Positions 29,016-37,994 of a stretch of 64,000 nucleotides of DNA are shown one piece after another; position 1 is the first letter of the stretch; each line of letters opens with the position of its first letter. Both the position numbers and the translations under genes were made by a program. The stretch spans positions 1 to 64,000 of the forward strand of contig DASTCX010000031.1 in assembly GCA_035710745.1 (NCBI GenBank), read 5' to 3'. The notes beneath the pieces are model-generated. The model had not been told where the DNA came from. It did not search any database and saw only the letters and a list, made by a program, of their open reading frames with translations. The stretch is from Candidatus Eremiobacteraceae bacterium. Lineage in GTDB: Bacteria; Vulcanimicrobiota; Vulcanimicrobiia; Eremiobacterales; Eremiobacteraceae.

Positions 29016-30640
29016 GAGACCGCCGACGTCGGAGCAGCCCGGGCGACGAGCGAAACGGGTAGCCTGCCTTTCGGTTCGCTTTTGCCCATCAAGACGTCGG
29101 CGACCGCATCGATGGTCGAATGGTCGTCGCCGTACGCCGCGAGCACGGCCGCCGTCGGTGGAGCGCTCGACGCGTCGTACGGTTCACGCGCTGCGACGAC
29201 GACGAGGGGTTTGCCGGCCATCGCAAGACCACCGACCGCTCGTCCTTGGAGCGGATGGGCCCACGCGCGCCGAGTCACCGCGACGATGACGGTCGCGGAC
29301 GCAGCCGCCGTCAACAGTTGCTTAGTCTCAAGCTCCGCGGGATCGAGGCCGAGGTTTTGGGTTTGCACGCGCGCCGGACTTCGTTCGTCGAGCAGGGCTC
29401 CGAGCGACGTCTGATGCTTGCCGGCGCTCTCGACCGGCGACGAGCCTGCGCCTGCGAACTCGACGACGAGGATCTCGTCGCCCTCATGAAGCGCGAGGGG
29501 CACGATCGACTGCTGGTCACGAACGAGCGTGATCGCACTTCGGGCTGCTTCAAGCGCGACGCCGCGATGAGGAGCGCTCCCGATGACGTCGAGCGGCGGC
29601 CGCTCGTCGGCTTTAAGCCCGCGATTTCGCAAGGCCTCGACGCGCGCGAGGCTTCGCTCGAGCTGGTCTGCATGGAGACGCCCGCTCCGTATAGCATCGC
29701 GGATCGCTGCGACGGCTTCCATAGCCGCCGGGATCGACGACGAATACGTGACGAGATCGACGCCCGCTTCGATCGCAAGGACTGCAGCTTCGCCGGCAGG
29801 ATAGCCCCCAGCGATCGCTTCCATCTGCATGCAATCGGTACAGACGACGCCGTCGTAGCCGAGCTCTTCGCGCAGTAGATCCGTGATGACGGCACGCGAT
29901 AGCGTCGCCGGAGCGCCCGAAGCGTCGATCTGCGGCAGGGCGACGTGCGCGGTCATGACGACGTCGACGCCGGCGCCGATCGCAGCTCGGAACGGCTCGA
30001 ACTCCACCGAGCGCAAGCGATCGAGCCCGGCTTCGATGACGGGCAGATCTTTGTGCGAATCGACCGAGGCGTCGCCGTGACCTGGGAAATGTTTCGCGGT
30101 CGCCGCGATCCGCGAATCGTGCAACCCGACGACGGCAGCGGGGACGAGCGTTCGAGCGACCGGCGTTTCGCCGAACGAGCGGGTGCCGATGACGGGGTTG
30201 CGCGGATTTGTGTTCGCGTCGGCGACAGGCGCGAAATCGAGCGTGACGCCGAGTGCGCCGATCTCCTCGCCGATGCATGCGTAGACCGCTCGCGCGATCG
30301 CCGGATCGCCGCCCGCCCCGAGCGCCATCGCCGACGGCATAAGCGTGCCTATCCGGCCGATGCGGGAAACCGTTCCGCCTTCTTCATCGATCGCGATGAT
30401 GAGCGGCGATCTGCCGGCGTTGCGAGCGGCCGATTGGAGATCGTCGACGAGCGAGCGCGTCTGGCGTGCGTCGACGACGTTCCGCGCGAAGAGCGCAACC
30501 CCGGCGAGCCCGCTCAGAAACTCGAGCGGCGCTTGCGCGGCTGTCGTCGCCTCGAAACCGGTGAGCACGAGACCTGCCGCCCGCTCGGCGATGGAAGACG
30601 CGTTCAACTCGACGTCACCATGACGCACGCTTTCGCTCAA
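29012..30640 (-). CDS. nagZ: Beta-N-acetylhexosaminidase (GH3, NagZ-like)
   Basis: Removes GlcNAc from muropeptides or GlcNAc-anhydroMurNAc. The family-3 core covers ~20-340: IAIDEEGGTVSRIG, KHFPGHGDASVDSHKDLP near 185 (general acid/base His-Asp loop) and CTDCMQMEAI near 268 (nucleophile Asp). At 542 residues it is longer than the single-domain enterobacterial NagZ. The extra C-terminal domain resembles that of Gram-positive two-domain enzymes. It is the first gene of the recycling cluster nagZ, serine hydrolase, anmK, lipoprotein, murQ. Confidence 0.93.
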   Translation of the reverse strand: MSESVRHGDVELNASSIAERAAGLVLTGFEATTAAQAPLEFLSGLAGVALFARNVVDARQTRSLVDDLQSAARNAGRSPLIIAIDEEGGTVSRIGRIGTLMPSAMALGAGGDPAIARAVYACIGEEIGALGVTLDFAPVADANTNPRNPVIGTRSFGETPVARTLVPAAVVGLHDSRIAATAKHFPGHGDASVDSHKDLPVIEAGLDRLRSVEFEPFRAAIGAGVDVVMTAHVALPQIDASGAPATLSRAVITDLLREELGYDGVVCTDCMQMEAIAGGYPAGEAAVLAIEAGVDLVTYSSSIPAAMEAVAAIRDAIRSGRLHADQLERSLARVEALRNRGLKADERPPLDVIGSAPHRGVALEAARSAITLVRDQQSIVPLALHEGDEILVVEFAGAGSSPVESAGKHQTSLGALLDERSPARVQTQNLGLDPAELETKQLLTAAASATVIVAVTRRAWAHPLQGRAVGGLAMAGKPLVVVAAREPYDASSAPPTAAVLAAYGDDHSTIDAVADVLMGKSEPKGRLPVSLVARAAPTSAVS

Positions 30641-30671
30641 GCCGCCTGCCGGCCTCGCGCCGCGTCACGTC

Positions 30672-30701
30672 AAAAAACGCCTCGACGCATGCGTCGAGGC
30701 G
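30672..30701 (-). terminator. Rho-independent terminator
   Basis: A perfect 24-nt palindrome (arms CGCCTCGACGCA/TGCGTCGAGGCG, 30678-30701) followed on the minus strand by six Ts (30677-30672). It ends the transcript of the secreted protein gene at 30727 just before nagZ begins. Confidence 0.85.
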
Positions 30702-30726
30702 GGAGAATGCTAGCCCGGGTTGACCT

Positions 30727-31092
30727 TCAGCGGACGACGATCGACTCGGCCGTCATGACGCCGCCGATGACGGACCCTCGGACGTGCACGTGCATGCCAG
30801 GCCGCAGATCGGCGATGCTTCCCTGTTGGCCCCCAAGCTCGACCGAGGTCGTCGGGGTGAGGCTGATGCTCGTGGCACCGTGCTTAGCTTTGACGACGAT
30901 GACGTTCGCCGTATAGTTGACAGAGTCGATCCGGCCGGCGACCGAAAACGCCTGCGGCGAGCCGCCCTGATCGGACGACGCGCTCGAAGCCGCGGGTTTC
31001 GGCGCGGCGATCGACACGGCGGGGCTGACGAGCGCCGGCAACGCCAGCGCGACGATGATTGCGAAAAGACGAGTGCGTGCGTTCATATCCAT
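30727..31092 (-). CDS. Small secreted DUF5666-like protein
   Basis: 121 residues with a clear signal peptide (LFAIIVALALPALVSPAVSIAA). The mature part has the OB-like pattern of DUF5666: FSVAGRIDSVNYTANVIVVKAK, TTSVELGGQQGSIADLRPGMHVHVRGSVIGG, MTAESIVVR. The family is exported and of unknown role. It is a single-gene unit closed by the terminator at 30672-30701. Confidence 0.75.
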   Translation of the reverse strand: MDMNARTRLFAIIVALALPALVSPAVSIAAPKPAASSASSDQGGSPQAFSVAGRIDSVNYTANVIVVKAKHGATSISLTPTTSVELGGQQGSIADLRPGMHVHVRGSVIGGVMTAESIVVR

Positions 31093-31127
31093 CTACCTGA
31101 ACGGATAGAGCCGCAAAAGAGTTTCAC

Positions 31128-31406
31128 CTAGTCGAGCCCGATATCCCACATCGCCTGCACGTCCTTGCGCGAGTAGCAGCGGAACGCGACGAGCGTCTGG
31201 GTCGAGAGGATGCCTTCGAAGGCCGCGAGGCGACCGGTCACGAGCTCGTCGAGCTCGTCATGCCGTTTGACGCGGATCACAGCGACGAGGTCGTATGGGC
31301 CGGCGACGCTGTAGACCTCGCCGACGGACGGCACGTCGAGCAGAGCGTTCGCGACCGATTGCACCTTTCCGCGCGCGACTGTCATGAGGACTATCGCCGT
31401 CACCAT
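31128..31406 (-). CDS. Stand-alone Lrp/AsnC ligand-binding (RAM) domain protein
   Basis: 92 residues equal to the C-terminal RAM domain of Lrp/AsnC regulators without the HTH: AIVLMTVARGKVQSVANALLDVPSVGEVYSVAGPYDLVAVIRV. Such proteins form dimers or decamers and bind small effectors such as amino acids. It follows mqnD by 13 nt on the same strand, so the two are likely co-transcribed. Confidence 0.85.
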   Translation of the reverse strand: MVTAIVLMTVARGKVQSVANALLDVPSVGEVYSVAGPYDLVAVIRVKRHDELDELVTGRLAAFEGILSTQTLVAFRCYSRKDVQAMWDIGLD

Positions 31407-31419
31407 CTGCCGTTCATCC

Positions 31420-32265
31420 TCACATGACGAAGTCGATGTCGAACAACCGGGGCACGATGCCCGCTTCGGCGCCGAGCTGTAGGAAAAGTCGGATGCTCCT
31501 GCGTCCGTCGTCGCCGAGATCGACCGTCCTGCGGTTGACGTACATGCCGACGAAGGTGTCCGCCGTCGACGTCTCCATGCCGCGCGCGTAGCGGAGCGCC
31601 CAGCGCAACGCGTCTTCGCGATGCGCGAGCCCGAACTCGATGCTCTCTCGCAGCTGGCGCGATGCGTCGCGCTTCACGTCATCGGGCAACGCTCGTCGGA
31701 TCGTGTTGACGCCGAGCGGCAGAGGCAGGCCGTGCTGCTCCCACCACCACGCACCGAGATTGACGATTGGCCGAAGTCCGAGCGCGCCGTGCGTCAGTTG
31801 ACCTTCGTGGATGAGCAAGCCGAATTCGTGTTCGCCACCCGCGACCGATTCCATGATCTTGTCGAACGGCATGACGACCGGCTCGAAATCGCCGACGCAG
31901 AGGCGAAGCGCGAGGTACGCGCTCGTCATGAGCCCGGGAACGGCGACGCGCTTGCCGCGAAGATCAGATGGCGACGCGGGCTCGCGTGCGACGACCATCG
32001 GTCCGTAATCGCGTTCGCCCATCGACGCGCCGTGATTGAGGATCGCGTATCTGTCTGCGACGTACGCGTACGCGTGCACCGAGATCGCGGTGGTGTCGAG
32101 GCGTCCTTCTTTCGCCCACTCGTTGAGCGTTTGGATATCTTTGAGGATATGTTCGTATTCGAGGTCGCCGGTCTGGATGTTCCCGCTCGCGAGGCCGTAG
32201 AACATGAATGCGTCGTCGGAATCGGGAGAGTGGCCGAGCGTCAGCGTGCGCGTCGTCGTCGTCAT
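31420..32265 (-). CDS. mqnD: 1,4-dihydroxy-6-naphthoate synthase (futalosine menaquinone pathway)
   Basis: Converts cyclic dehypoxanthine futalosine to 1,4-dihydroxy-6-naphthoate. The 281 residues begin TLTLGHSPDSDDAFMFYGLA, the family N-terminus, and continue with DIQTLNEWAKEGRLDTTAISVHAYA and GLLIHEGQLTHGALGLRPIVNLGAWW. The fold is that of periplasmic binding proteins but there is no signal peptide. ATG 32265 has GAGG 7 nt upstream. Other mqn genes are not in the window, so the pathway is inferred from one gene. Confidence 0.93.
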   Translation of the reverse strand: MTTTTRTLTLGHSPDSDDAFMFYGLASGNIQTGDLEYEHILKDIQTLNEWAKEGRLDTTAISVHAYAYVADRYAILNHGASMGERDYGPMVVAREPASPSDLRGKRVAVPGLMTSAYLALRLCVGDFEPVVMPFDKIMESVAGGEHEFGLLIHEGQLTHGALGLRPIVNLGAWWWEQHGLPLPLGVNTIRRALPDDVKRDASRQLRESIEFGLAHREDALRWALRYARGMETSTADTFVGMYVNRRTVDLGDDGRRSIRLFLQLGAEAGIVPRLFDIDFVM

Positions 32266-32322
32266 GCGCGTCCTCATTCGCGCAGGAGTCGTTTTTCCTT
32301 GCCCGCAACTACAATAGAAGCC

Positions 32323-32670
32323 ATGGAAACGAATGCATCTGACGCGGCAGCAACGCCGGCAGCAACGGTCACCGAGGAGCGCGTCCGCGAGGAACTCAAA
32401 GGCGTCGTCGACCCCGAGATCGGTCTCGACGTCATCAACCTCGGCCTCATCTATGACGTGAAGGTCGATGGCGATGCCGTCGCCGTCCTCATGACGCTGA
32501 CCTCGCCCGGCTGCCCCGTCGCGGGCATGTTCATCGCGAACGTCAAGAACGCGGTCGAAGCGATCCCGGGCGTCGGATCGTGCAGCGTCGACCTCACTTT
32601 CGCCCCGCCATGGGATCCCCGCTCGCACGCCTCCGAGGAAGCGAAGATGATGCTGGGGATCTACTATTAG
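32323..32670 (+). CDS. DUF59/MIP18-family iron-sulfur cluster assembly protein
   Basis: 115 residues. VTEERVREELKGVVDPEIGLDVINLGLIYDV is the conserved start of the family. TSPGCPVAGMF contains the conserved Cys, and VDLTFAPPWDP closes the domain. Members (SufT, PaaD) help mature Fe-S proteins. Here it directly precedes an ABC exporter ATPase whose first codon overlaps its stop. Confidence 0.9.
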   Translation: METNASDAAATPAATVTEERVREELKGVVDPEIGLDVINLGLIYDVKVDGDAVAVLMTLTSPGCPVAGMFIANVKNAVEAIPGVGSCSVDLTFAPPWDPRSHASEEAKMMLGIYY

Positions 32671-33406
32671 CGGCGCAGCCCTTTCGGTCTCCCACCTCAC
32701 CAAACGTTACGGCTCGATGACCGCCGTCGACGACCTGTCCTTCGACGTCGCGCGCGGCGAGTTTTTCGGCTTTCTCGGACCGAACGGCGCGGGCAAGACG
32801 ACGACGATCAACGCGATCGTCGGATTGGCGACGTTCCAGTCGGGGTCGATCGAAGTTTTCGGTCACGACGTCGTCCATGATTTCAGGGCGGCACGCGCGC
32901 GCATCGGGCTCTCGCCGCAGGAGTTCAACTTCGACCGCTATCTGACGGTCGAGGAAATCCTCCTATATCAGGGCGGCTACTATGGCATGCGGATGCCGCA
33001 AGCGCGAGCCCGCGCGAACGAGCTGCTCGAGCGCTTCGAGTTGACCGACAAGCGCCGCGTCGTGCCGCTCATGCTTTCGGGCGGTATGAAGCGGCGTCTT
33101 TCTCTCGCGCGCGCACTCATGCACGAGCCGCAGCTGCTCATCCTCGACGAGCCGACGGCCGGTATGGACGTCGAACTCCGTCTCGAGCTGTGGGAGTTCT
33201 TGCGCAGCATCAATGCCGGCGGCATGACGATCGTCATGACCTCGCACTACCTCGAAGAAGTCGAGATGCTCTGCAACCGGATCGGCATCATCAACCAAGG
33301 TAAGCTCGTCACGCTCGAGGAGAAGTCGGCGCTCATCGCGAGCCACGGTGACGCGTCGCTCCAAGACGTCTTCCTCGAACTCGTCGGACGGCGGACGCGT
33401 GGCTAA
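32666..33406 (+). CDS. ABC-2 exporter ATP-binding protein, apparent ATT start
   Basis: ABC ATPase of about 246 residues. Motifs: Walker A GPNGAGKTT, Q-loop SPQEFNFDRYLTV, signature LSGGMKRRLSLA, Walker B LLILDEPTAGMDV, H-loop TSHYLEE. The first ATG (32717) would delete the conserved first strand LSVSHLTKRYGS, including the A-loop Tyr that stacks on ATP. The frame is open back to a TGA at 32648, and within that stretch no ATG, GTG, TTG or CTG occurs before 32717. An ATT at 32666, with GGGGAT ending 5 nt upstream and overlapping the preceding stop (ATTAG), is the likely start. Confidence 0.85.
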   Translation: MSGAALSVSHLTKRYGSMTAVDDLSFDVARGEFFGFLGPNGAGKTTTINAIVGLATFQSGSIEVFGHDVVHDFRAARARIGLSPQEFNFDRYLTVEEILLYQGGYYGMRMPQARARANELLERFELTDKRRVVPLMLSGGMKRRLSLARALMHEPQLLILDEPTAGMDVELRLELWEFLRSINAGGMTIVMTSHYLEEVEMLCNRIGIINQGKLVTLEEKSALIASHGDASLQDVFLELVGRRTRG

Positions 33407-34163
33407 CTTCGTCGGCCTTTGGGCGCTCGTCCGCCGCGAGATGAAGCGGACGATGATGGTCATCAACCAGGTCATCTGGCCGCCGGTCATCACGACCGTC
33501 TTGTATATCTACGTCTTCGGGTTCTCGCTCGGCCCCCGGATCAAAGATGTCGATGGGGTGCCGTACGTCGAGTTCCTACTGCCCGGTCTCGTCATGTTCA
33601 ACGTCATCACGTCGTCGTACGACGAGACGTCGTCGTCGATGTTCCAACAGCGCTTCATGAACTCCATCCAGGAACTGCTCATCGCGCCGCTGTCGTACGT
33701 CGAGATCCTCGTCGGCTTTCTCGCCGGGAGCGTTCTGCGCGGCGTCGTCATCGGCACGATGGTCATGCTGCTCGGCTTCGGGCTCGTCCACTTCGTGCCG
33801 CGCGACGTCGGCACGTATCTCTATTTCATGGTGGTGACGTCGCTGCTCTTCTCCTCGTGCGGCCTCATCGCGGGTCTGCTCGGCAAGACCTTTGACAATC
33901 TCGCGATCATCAACACATTCGTCATCTCGCCGCTGACGTTCATCGGCGGCATCTTCTCGAGCTCGTCGATGCTGCCGCCGGCGCTCGCCAAGATCGCGAA
34001 CGTCAATCCGATGGTCTATATGATCGATGGTTTTCGCTACTCGTACACGGGCGGGGTCGAATATGGACTTTTCGCCGACGGCCTCGTCGTGCTCGTGCTC
34101 GCGCTCGCCGCGCTCGCGGCGGCGTTCATCATGATGCAGCGGGGCGTCAACCTGCGCGTCTAA
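33399..34163 (+). CDS. ABC-2 type exporter permease
   Basis: 254 residues, six hydrophobic segments. GTG 33399 overlaps the ATPase stop by 8 nt. The N-terminus FVGLWALVRREMKR and the QQRFMNSIQELLIAPLSYVEI loop are typical of NodJ/DrrB-like ABC-2 permeases. It pairs with the preceding ATPase. The substrate is unknown. A small hairpin (CAGCC/GGCTG, 34178-34190) and a REP follow the stop. Confidence 0.9.
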   Translation: MANFVGLWALVRREMKRTMMVINQVIWPPVITTVLYIYVFGFSLGPRIKDVDGVPYVEFLLPGLVMFNVITSSYDETSSSMFQQRFMNSIQELLIAPLSYVEILVGFLAGSVLRGVVIGTMVMLLGFGLVHFVPRDVGTYLYFMVVTSLLFSSCGLIAGLLGKTFDNLAIINTFVISPLTFIGGIFSSSSMLPPALAKIANVNPMVYMIDGFRYSYTGGVEYGLFADGLVVLVLALAALAAAFIMMQRGVNLRV

Positions 34164-34192
34164 ATCGCGCAATGTACAGCCGGAGGCTGTAG

Positions 34193-34214
34193 CGGTCGAG
34201 CTTTAGCTCGACCG
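34193..34214. repeat. REP palindrome, AGCT type
   Basis: Perfect inverted repeat with centre TT, between the convergent 3' ends of the ABC permease and the thioesterase. Confidence 0.9.
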
Positions 34215-34228
34215 CCGCGGTCTTGCTT

Positions 34229-34684
34229 CTAGTTCAGCGTCTTGCTCTTCGACGTGAGGACGGTGAGCGGTCGTCCTTCGAACGCTTCCACCTGCTTGCG
34301 CCGTTCTTCGGACATGGGCATCGAACGGTTCTTCTTCGTGTCGAACATGACTGCCGCGGTATTCACCTCGACGAGAAGCTTGCCCGTTTTCGCGTCGGTG
34401 ATCTCGTGCTCCATGAGCCAGCTCGAGCGGCGCAGTTCGGTGACGCGTACCCCGACGAGCAGCTCGTCGCCGAGATGCGCCGGGGCGTGGTAGCGTGCGC
34501 TGAGCTCGGCGAGGACGAAGTCGAAGTCCGCGACGTCCGTGATGCCGGTGATCATCTGCCAGTACTCGTTGCGGGCTGCCTCGGCGTACGTCAGATAGAC
34601 GGCGTGGTTGACGTGGCGCATCCCATCGAGGTCGCGGAAGATGACCTTGAACGGACGGACGTACTTGAAGCGGCTCTCGCTCAC
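34229..34684 (-). CDS. Acyl-CoA thioesterase, 4HBT hotdog fold
   Basis: 151 residues, YbgC/FadM-like. FRDLDGMRHVNHAVYLTYAEAARNEYW holds the catalytic Asp and the HVNH signature of the 4-hydroxybenzoyl-CoA thioesterase family. LLVGVRVTELRRSSWLMEHEI forms the next strands. It hydrolyses an acyl-CoA of unknown chain length. It is convergent with the ABC permease and closely follows the M1 peptidase start side. Confidence 0.87.
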   Translation of the reverse strand: MSESRFKYVRPFKVIFRDLDGMRHVNHAVYLTYAEAARNEYWQMITGITDVADFDFVLAELSARYHAPAHLGDELLVGVRVTELRRSSWLMEHEITDAKTGKLLVEVNTAAVMFDTKKNRSMPMSEERRKQVEAFEGRPLTVLTSKSKTLN

Positions 34685-34741
34685 GTGATGAAGCTCCCGT
34701 GGATCACAGACGGCGGCGCCGCGAGCTCTAGAGCCCGCAGG

Positions 34742-37249
34742 TCACGGGCGCTTCGTCGGCCTCCTCGTCATGGCCTCGATGGTTGCGACCGCCGCCTGCG
34801 CGCCTTGTCGCAGCCGGACGTCTTCGGTCGTCTTCGCAAACCGTTCGAGCGCCGGGATGGCCTTAACGTCCTCGCGCTCGCCGAGCGCCCGGAACAGCGC
34901 GAAATTGGTCCGGAAGTTGGGGTCGCCGAGGAGACTCGTGAGGAACGCGGTCACACGCGCGTCACCTTTCCCGATAGTCCCGAGCGCTCCGATCGCGGCG
35001 TTGCGCGACGCTTGCGGCGCCCCGTATCTCGCGTAACGCTCCTCTAGAGCGATCGCGCCGCTCTTCTCGACGACCGCGTAGCCGTGCAGCGCAGCCGACG
35101 CGACAACGCCGTTGTTCGACGGCTCGGTCAACGCGCGTGCAAGAACCGCAGGGATGCCCGGCGCGTCGTATTGGGCGAGCGTCGTGACCGACGCCGCCGT
35201 CGTCGCGTACGACGGGTCGGACGCCGCTAGCCGCTCGAGCACCGAAATGGTCGCCGGATCGCCGCCGAAGTCGCTCAGCGCCCGAGCGGCCGCGGCTCGG
35301 ACGTGCGCGCTTCGATCGCTGAGCTCAGCGAAAAGTACATCTCGCGCGCGATCGTCCGGCGCGAGAGCGTCAAGCGAGTCGGCGATCGCGGACCGTGCAT
35401 CGTCAAATCGTTCGTTTTTGGCGAACCATTCTGCGTCCGAGAACTCCTCCGACGTCGGCTTTTGGTGCGCGATGAGCTGCTGTGCCGCGTAGAGCCGATC
35501 GAGCACGGATGGGGCATGACGCATCTGGTAGTCGAGATCGCTGTCGGATTTCTTGAACGTCACCTTCGACAAGATATTGTGGCCGGGGTCGAAGAGCACC
35601 ATCGCGGGCGTCGACACGCACGGGATGTCGAATGTCTTCGTCCGGGCGTCGTCGTTGACGGTCGTCGTCGACGACTTGCCGTCCGCCGTCTGCGTCTCGA
35701 TCGCGATCGGCATGGTGAAGACGGCCGGCGTGTTCCACGCCGTCGATTGCGTCTGATCGACCGTCACGTGGATGACGCGTGCAGCGTCATCGTACGTGTA
35801 CGAGACGTCGTATTCGGGAAAGCCCGCTTTATAGAGCCACTCATCGACGAACCAGTGCAGATCCTGACCCGTCGTGCGCTCGACGGATGTCTCCCACTCT
35901 TGCGTGTTCGCGCTCTTCGTCGCGTATTCGCGCAAGAACGCGGTCTGCGACTTTCGGTATTCGTCGGTGTCGAGGACCGTGCGGAACATGTGGAGGACGA
36001 GCCCCGCTTTCGAGTAGCTGTCCGCATCGAAGAGGTCGATCGGATCGCCGTAGACCTCGGTGACGATCGGCCGGCGAACGCGCTCGTCCTCGTTGAATAC
36101 TTCGTCCATCATGCCTTGACGGTCCATGTCGAAGGCATCTTCGCCGTGCGCATGCTCGCGATAAAGCGCCTCGTAGTACGTCGCGTAGCCTTCGTTGAGC
36201 CAGACCTGCCCCCAGTCTTGCATCGTCTCGAGATCGCCCCACCATTGGTGCGCGAGCTCGTGCGCGACGAGGCCTTCGCTATTCGTATCGAGCTCCGCAC
36301 GGTGATCGTGGAGCGTCGTCGACGTCTGCGTCGTCGCCGACATGTTCTCCATGCCGCCGTAGGTGAAGTCGACGACCGCGGACTGCGCGTACTTCTCGTA
36401 CGGGAACGGGTAGTCGTTGAATTGCTGGAAAAATGCGATCATGTCCGGCGTCGCGCGGAAGTCGTATGCGACCTCCGCCCGATCGGCCGGCGGCGCGTAG
36501 TACGTCACCGGCAGTTTTCCGAGATGATCGGTCCATTGTGCGAATGTGCCCGCGACGATCGAGATGAGGTAGGTCGAGTGCGGCACCGACTCGACCCAGT
36601 CGTAGGTCACGGTCTTCTTTGCGACGTCGTGGGTGACGCGCTCGAGGCGCCCGTTGCTGACGACCGTCTGCCCCTCGGGCACGCTGATGATCGTCTCGCT
36701 CGTCGCCTTTTCGTCGGGCCAATCGTAGGTCGGGAGCCAGAAATGGTTGTCGATCATCTCGCCTTGCGACCAGACCTCCCACGGTCGATCGGGATAGTAG
36801 CTGTCGGGGTGCACGAAATAGACGCCCTTCGTCGGATGGGTCGAGTATTTCGTCTCTATGGCTATCTCCGTTCCGACGTCCGCCGGCTTCGCCAAGAAGA
36901 CGCGCAGCGTCTCGCCGAAGGTCTGATAACGGAGCTTCGTTCCATCCGGCTCGCCGACCGACGTGTAGTGGAGATCGGCGGAATCGAAGTCGACGTACGT
37001 CGTCGACGGATGGATCATCGTGACCGTATTCGTCACGTCGCCGGAGACCGTGCCGGCGACCTCGTCGAACGACGCGATGATCTTGACGTTGTCGAGCTCA
37101 TACTCGTGGTATCGCGGCGGGTGGTAGTAGGCGTGTCCGCCGCCGAACGCTGTGCGATGATCCATGGGCGTCGTGGGAGCGGCATATGCCGATGTCGCGA
37201 CAGACGCGCTAATGCACGCCGCCGCCAAGATGATGACGCGTATTTTCAT
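34742..37249 (-). CDS. Secreted M1-family zinc aminopeptidase with C-terminal HEAT-like repeats
   Basis: 835 residues with a Sec signal (MKIRVIILAAACISASVATSAYAA). The N-terminal beta-saddle precedes the exopeptidase motif GGMENMSATT and the zinc site HELAHQWWGDLETMQDWGQVWLNEGYATYYE near 325. The C-terminal third (~600-830) is made of helical repeats such as DRSAHVRAAAARALSDFGGDPATI, close to HEAT/PBS-lyase repeats. It should trim peptides outside the cytoplasmic membrane. It is divergent from the HD-domain gene. Confidence 0.92.
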   Translation of the reverse strand: MKIRVIILAAACISASVATSAYAAPTTPMDHRTAFGGGHAYYHPPRYHEYELDNVKIIASFDEVAGTVSGDVTNTVTMIHPSTTYVDFDSADLHYTSVGEPDGTKLRYQTFGETLRVFLAKPADVGTEIAIETKYSTHPTKGVYFVHPDSYYPDRPWEVWSQGEMIDNHFWLPTYDWPDEKATSETIISVPEGQTVVSNGRLERVTHDVAKKTVTYDWVESVPHSTYLISIVAGTFAQWTDHLGKLPVTYYAPPADRAEVAYDFRATPDMIAFFQQFNDYPFPYEKYAQSAVVDFTYGGMENMSATTQTSTTLHDHRAELDTNSEGLVAHELAHQWWGDLETMQDWGQVWLNEGYATYYEALYREHAHGEDAFDMDRQGMMDEVFNEDERVRRPIVTEVYGDPIDLFDADSYSKAGLVLHMFRTVLDTDEYRKSQTAFLREYATKSANTQEWETSVERTTGQDLHWFVDEWLYKAGFPEYDVSYTYDDAARVIHVTVDQTQSTAWNTPAVFTMPIAIETQTADGKSSTTTVNDDARTKTFDIPCVSTPAMVLFDPGHNILSKVTFKKSDSDLDYQMRHAPSVLDRLYAAQQLIAHQKPTSEEFSDAEWFAKNERFDDARSAIADSLDALAPDDRARDVLFAELSDRSAHVRAAAARALSDFGGDPATISVLERLAASDPSYATTAASVTTLAQYDAPGIPAVLARALTEPSNNGVVASAALHGYAVVEKSGAIALEERYARYGAPQASRNAAIGALGTIGKGDARVTAFLTSLLGDPNFRTNFALFRALGEREDVKAIPALERFAKTTEDVRLRQGAQAAVATIEAMTRRPTKRP

Positions 37250-37332
37250 GGGTTTGGTCTACGCGTCAGCGCTTTGCTCGGCCTCCCATAGCTCTGCGTT
37301 ACGATAATTGTAGTAGGCCGAGTTGAAGGGAG

Positions 37333-37354
37333 CGGTCGAGATTCATCTCGACCG
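37333..37354. repeat. REP palindrome, AGAT type
   Basis: Perfect inverted repeat with centre TC, preceded by GGGAG. It is the only copy between two divergent gene starts (M1 peptidase and HD protein), so it could lie in a promoter or leader. Confidence 0.9.
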
Positions 37355-37395
37355 CCGTGGCAGGTCCGTTTGGTCCGCGCCAAAAACGCGTCGGC

Positions 37396-37977
37396 ATGAG
37401 TTCGGATGCCGTTTCGCTTGCGCCGCCGAGCCGCGACGCCGCGTGGGCGCTCGTCCAGGAAAACGTCCGCGAAGAAGGTCTACGGCGCCACATGCTCGCC
37501 GTCGAGTGCGTCATGCGCGCCTATGCGCGCAAGATCGGTGAAGACGAGGACCGTTGGGGCATCACCGGTTTGCTCCACGACTTTGATTGGGAGATCCACC
37601 CGAACACCGAGCAGCATCCCGAAGAAGGCTGCAAGATGCTCGAAGGAGCCGGCTGGCCACCGGATATCGTCCGCGCGATCCGAGGTCACGCTTCGTATCT
37701 GAACGTGCCGCGCGATACTCAGATGGCCAAAGCGCTCTTCGCCTGCGACGAACTCACCGGATTCATCGGCGCCGTCGTCGCCGTGCGCCCGAACAAGTCG
37801 ATCCGCGAGGTCGAAGTCAGGTCAGTTCGCAAGAAACTCAAGGACAAGAGCTTCGCCGCGAAAGTCAACCGCGAGGAAGTCGTACAGGGCGCGCAAGAGT
37901 TCGGCGTCGACCTCGACGAGCACATCGCATTCATCATCGCCACGCTCACCGAAAACGCTGCCGCCCTCGGGATGTGA
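37396..37977 (+). CDS. HD-domain hydrolase
   Basis: 193 residues from ATG 37396. The metal-binding HD motif is LLHDFDWEIHP, with an upstream His in RRHMLAVE and a downstream His in AIRGHASY. These fit the small HDIG-like hydrolase family often annotated as a YedJ/phosphohydrolase-like protein. The substrate is unknown, possibly a nucleotide. A GTG at 37357 would add 13 residues but falls right after the REP. No good ribosome site precedes either. Confidence 0.82.
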   Translation: MSSDAVSLAPPSRDAAWALVQENVREEGLRRHMLAVECVMRAYARKIGEDEDRWGITGLLHDFDWEIHPNTEQHPEEGCKMLEGAGWPPDIVRAIRGHASYLNVPRDTQMAKALFACDELTGFIGAVVAVRPNKSIREVEVRSVRKKLKDKSFAAKVNREEVVQGAQEFGVDLDEHIAFIIATLTENAAALGM

Positions 37978-37994
37978 CGTCACTCGGCCCTGAT

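Noticed and set aside
37357-37395. GTG 37357 as the start of the HD protein
   Set aside because: It begins 3 nt after the REP and has no ribosome site. ATG 37396 gives a normal family start.
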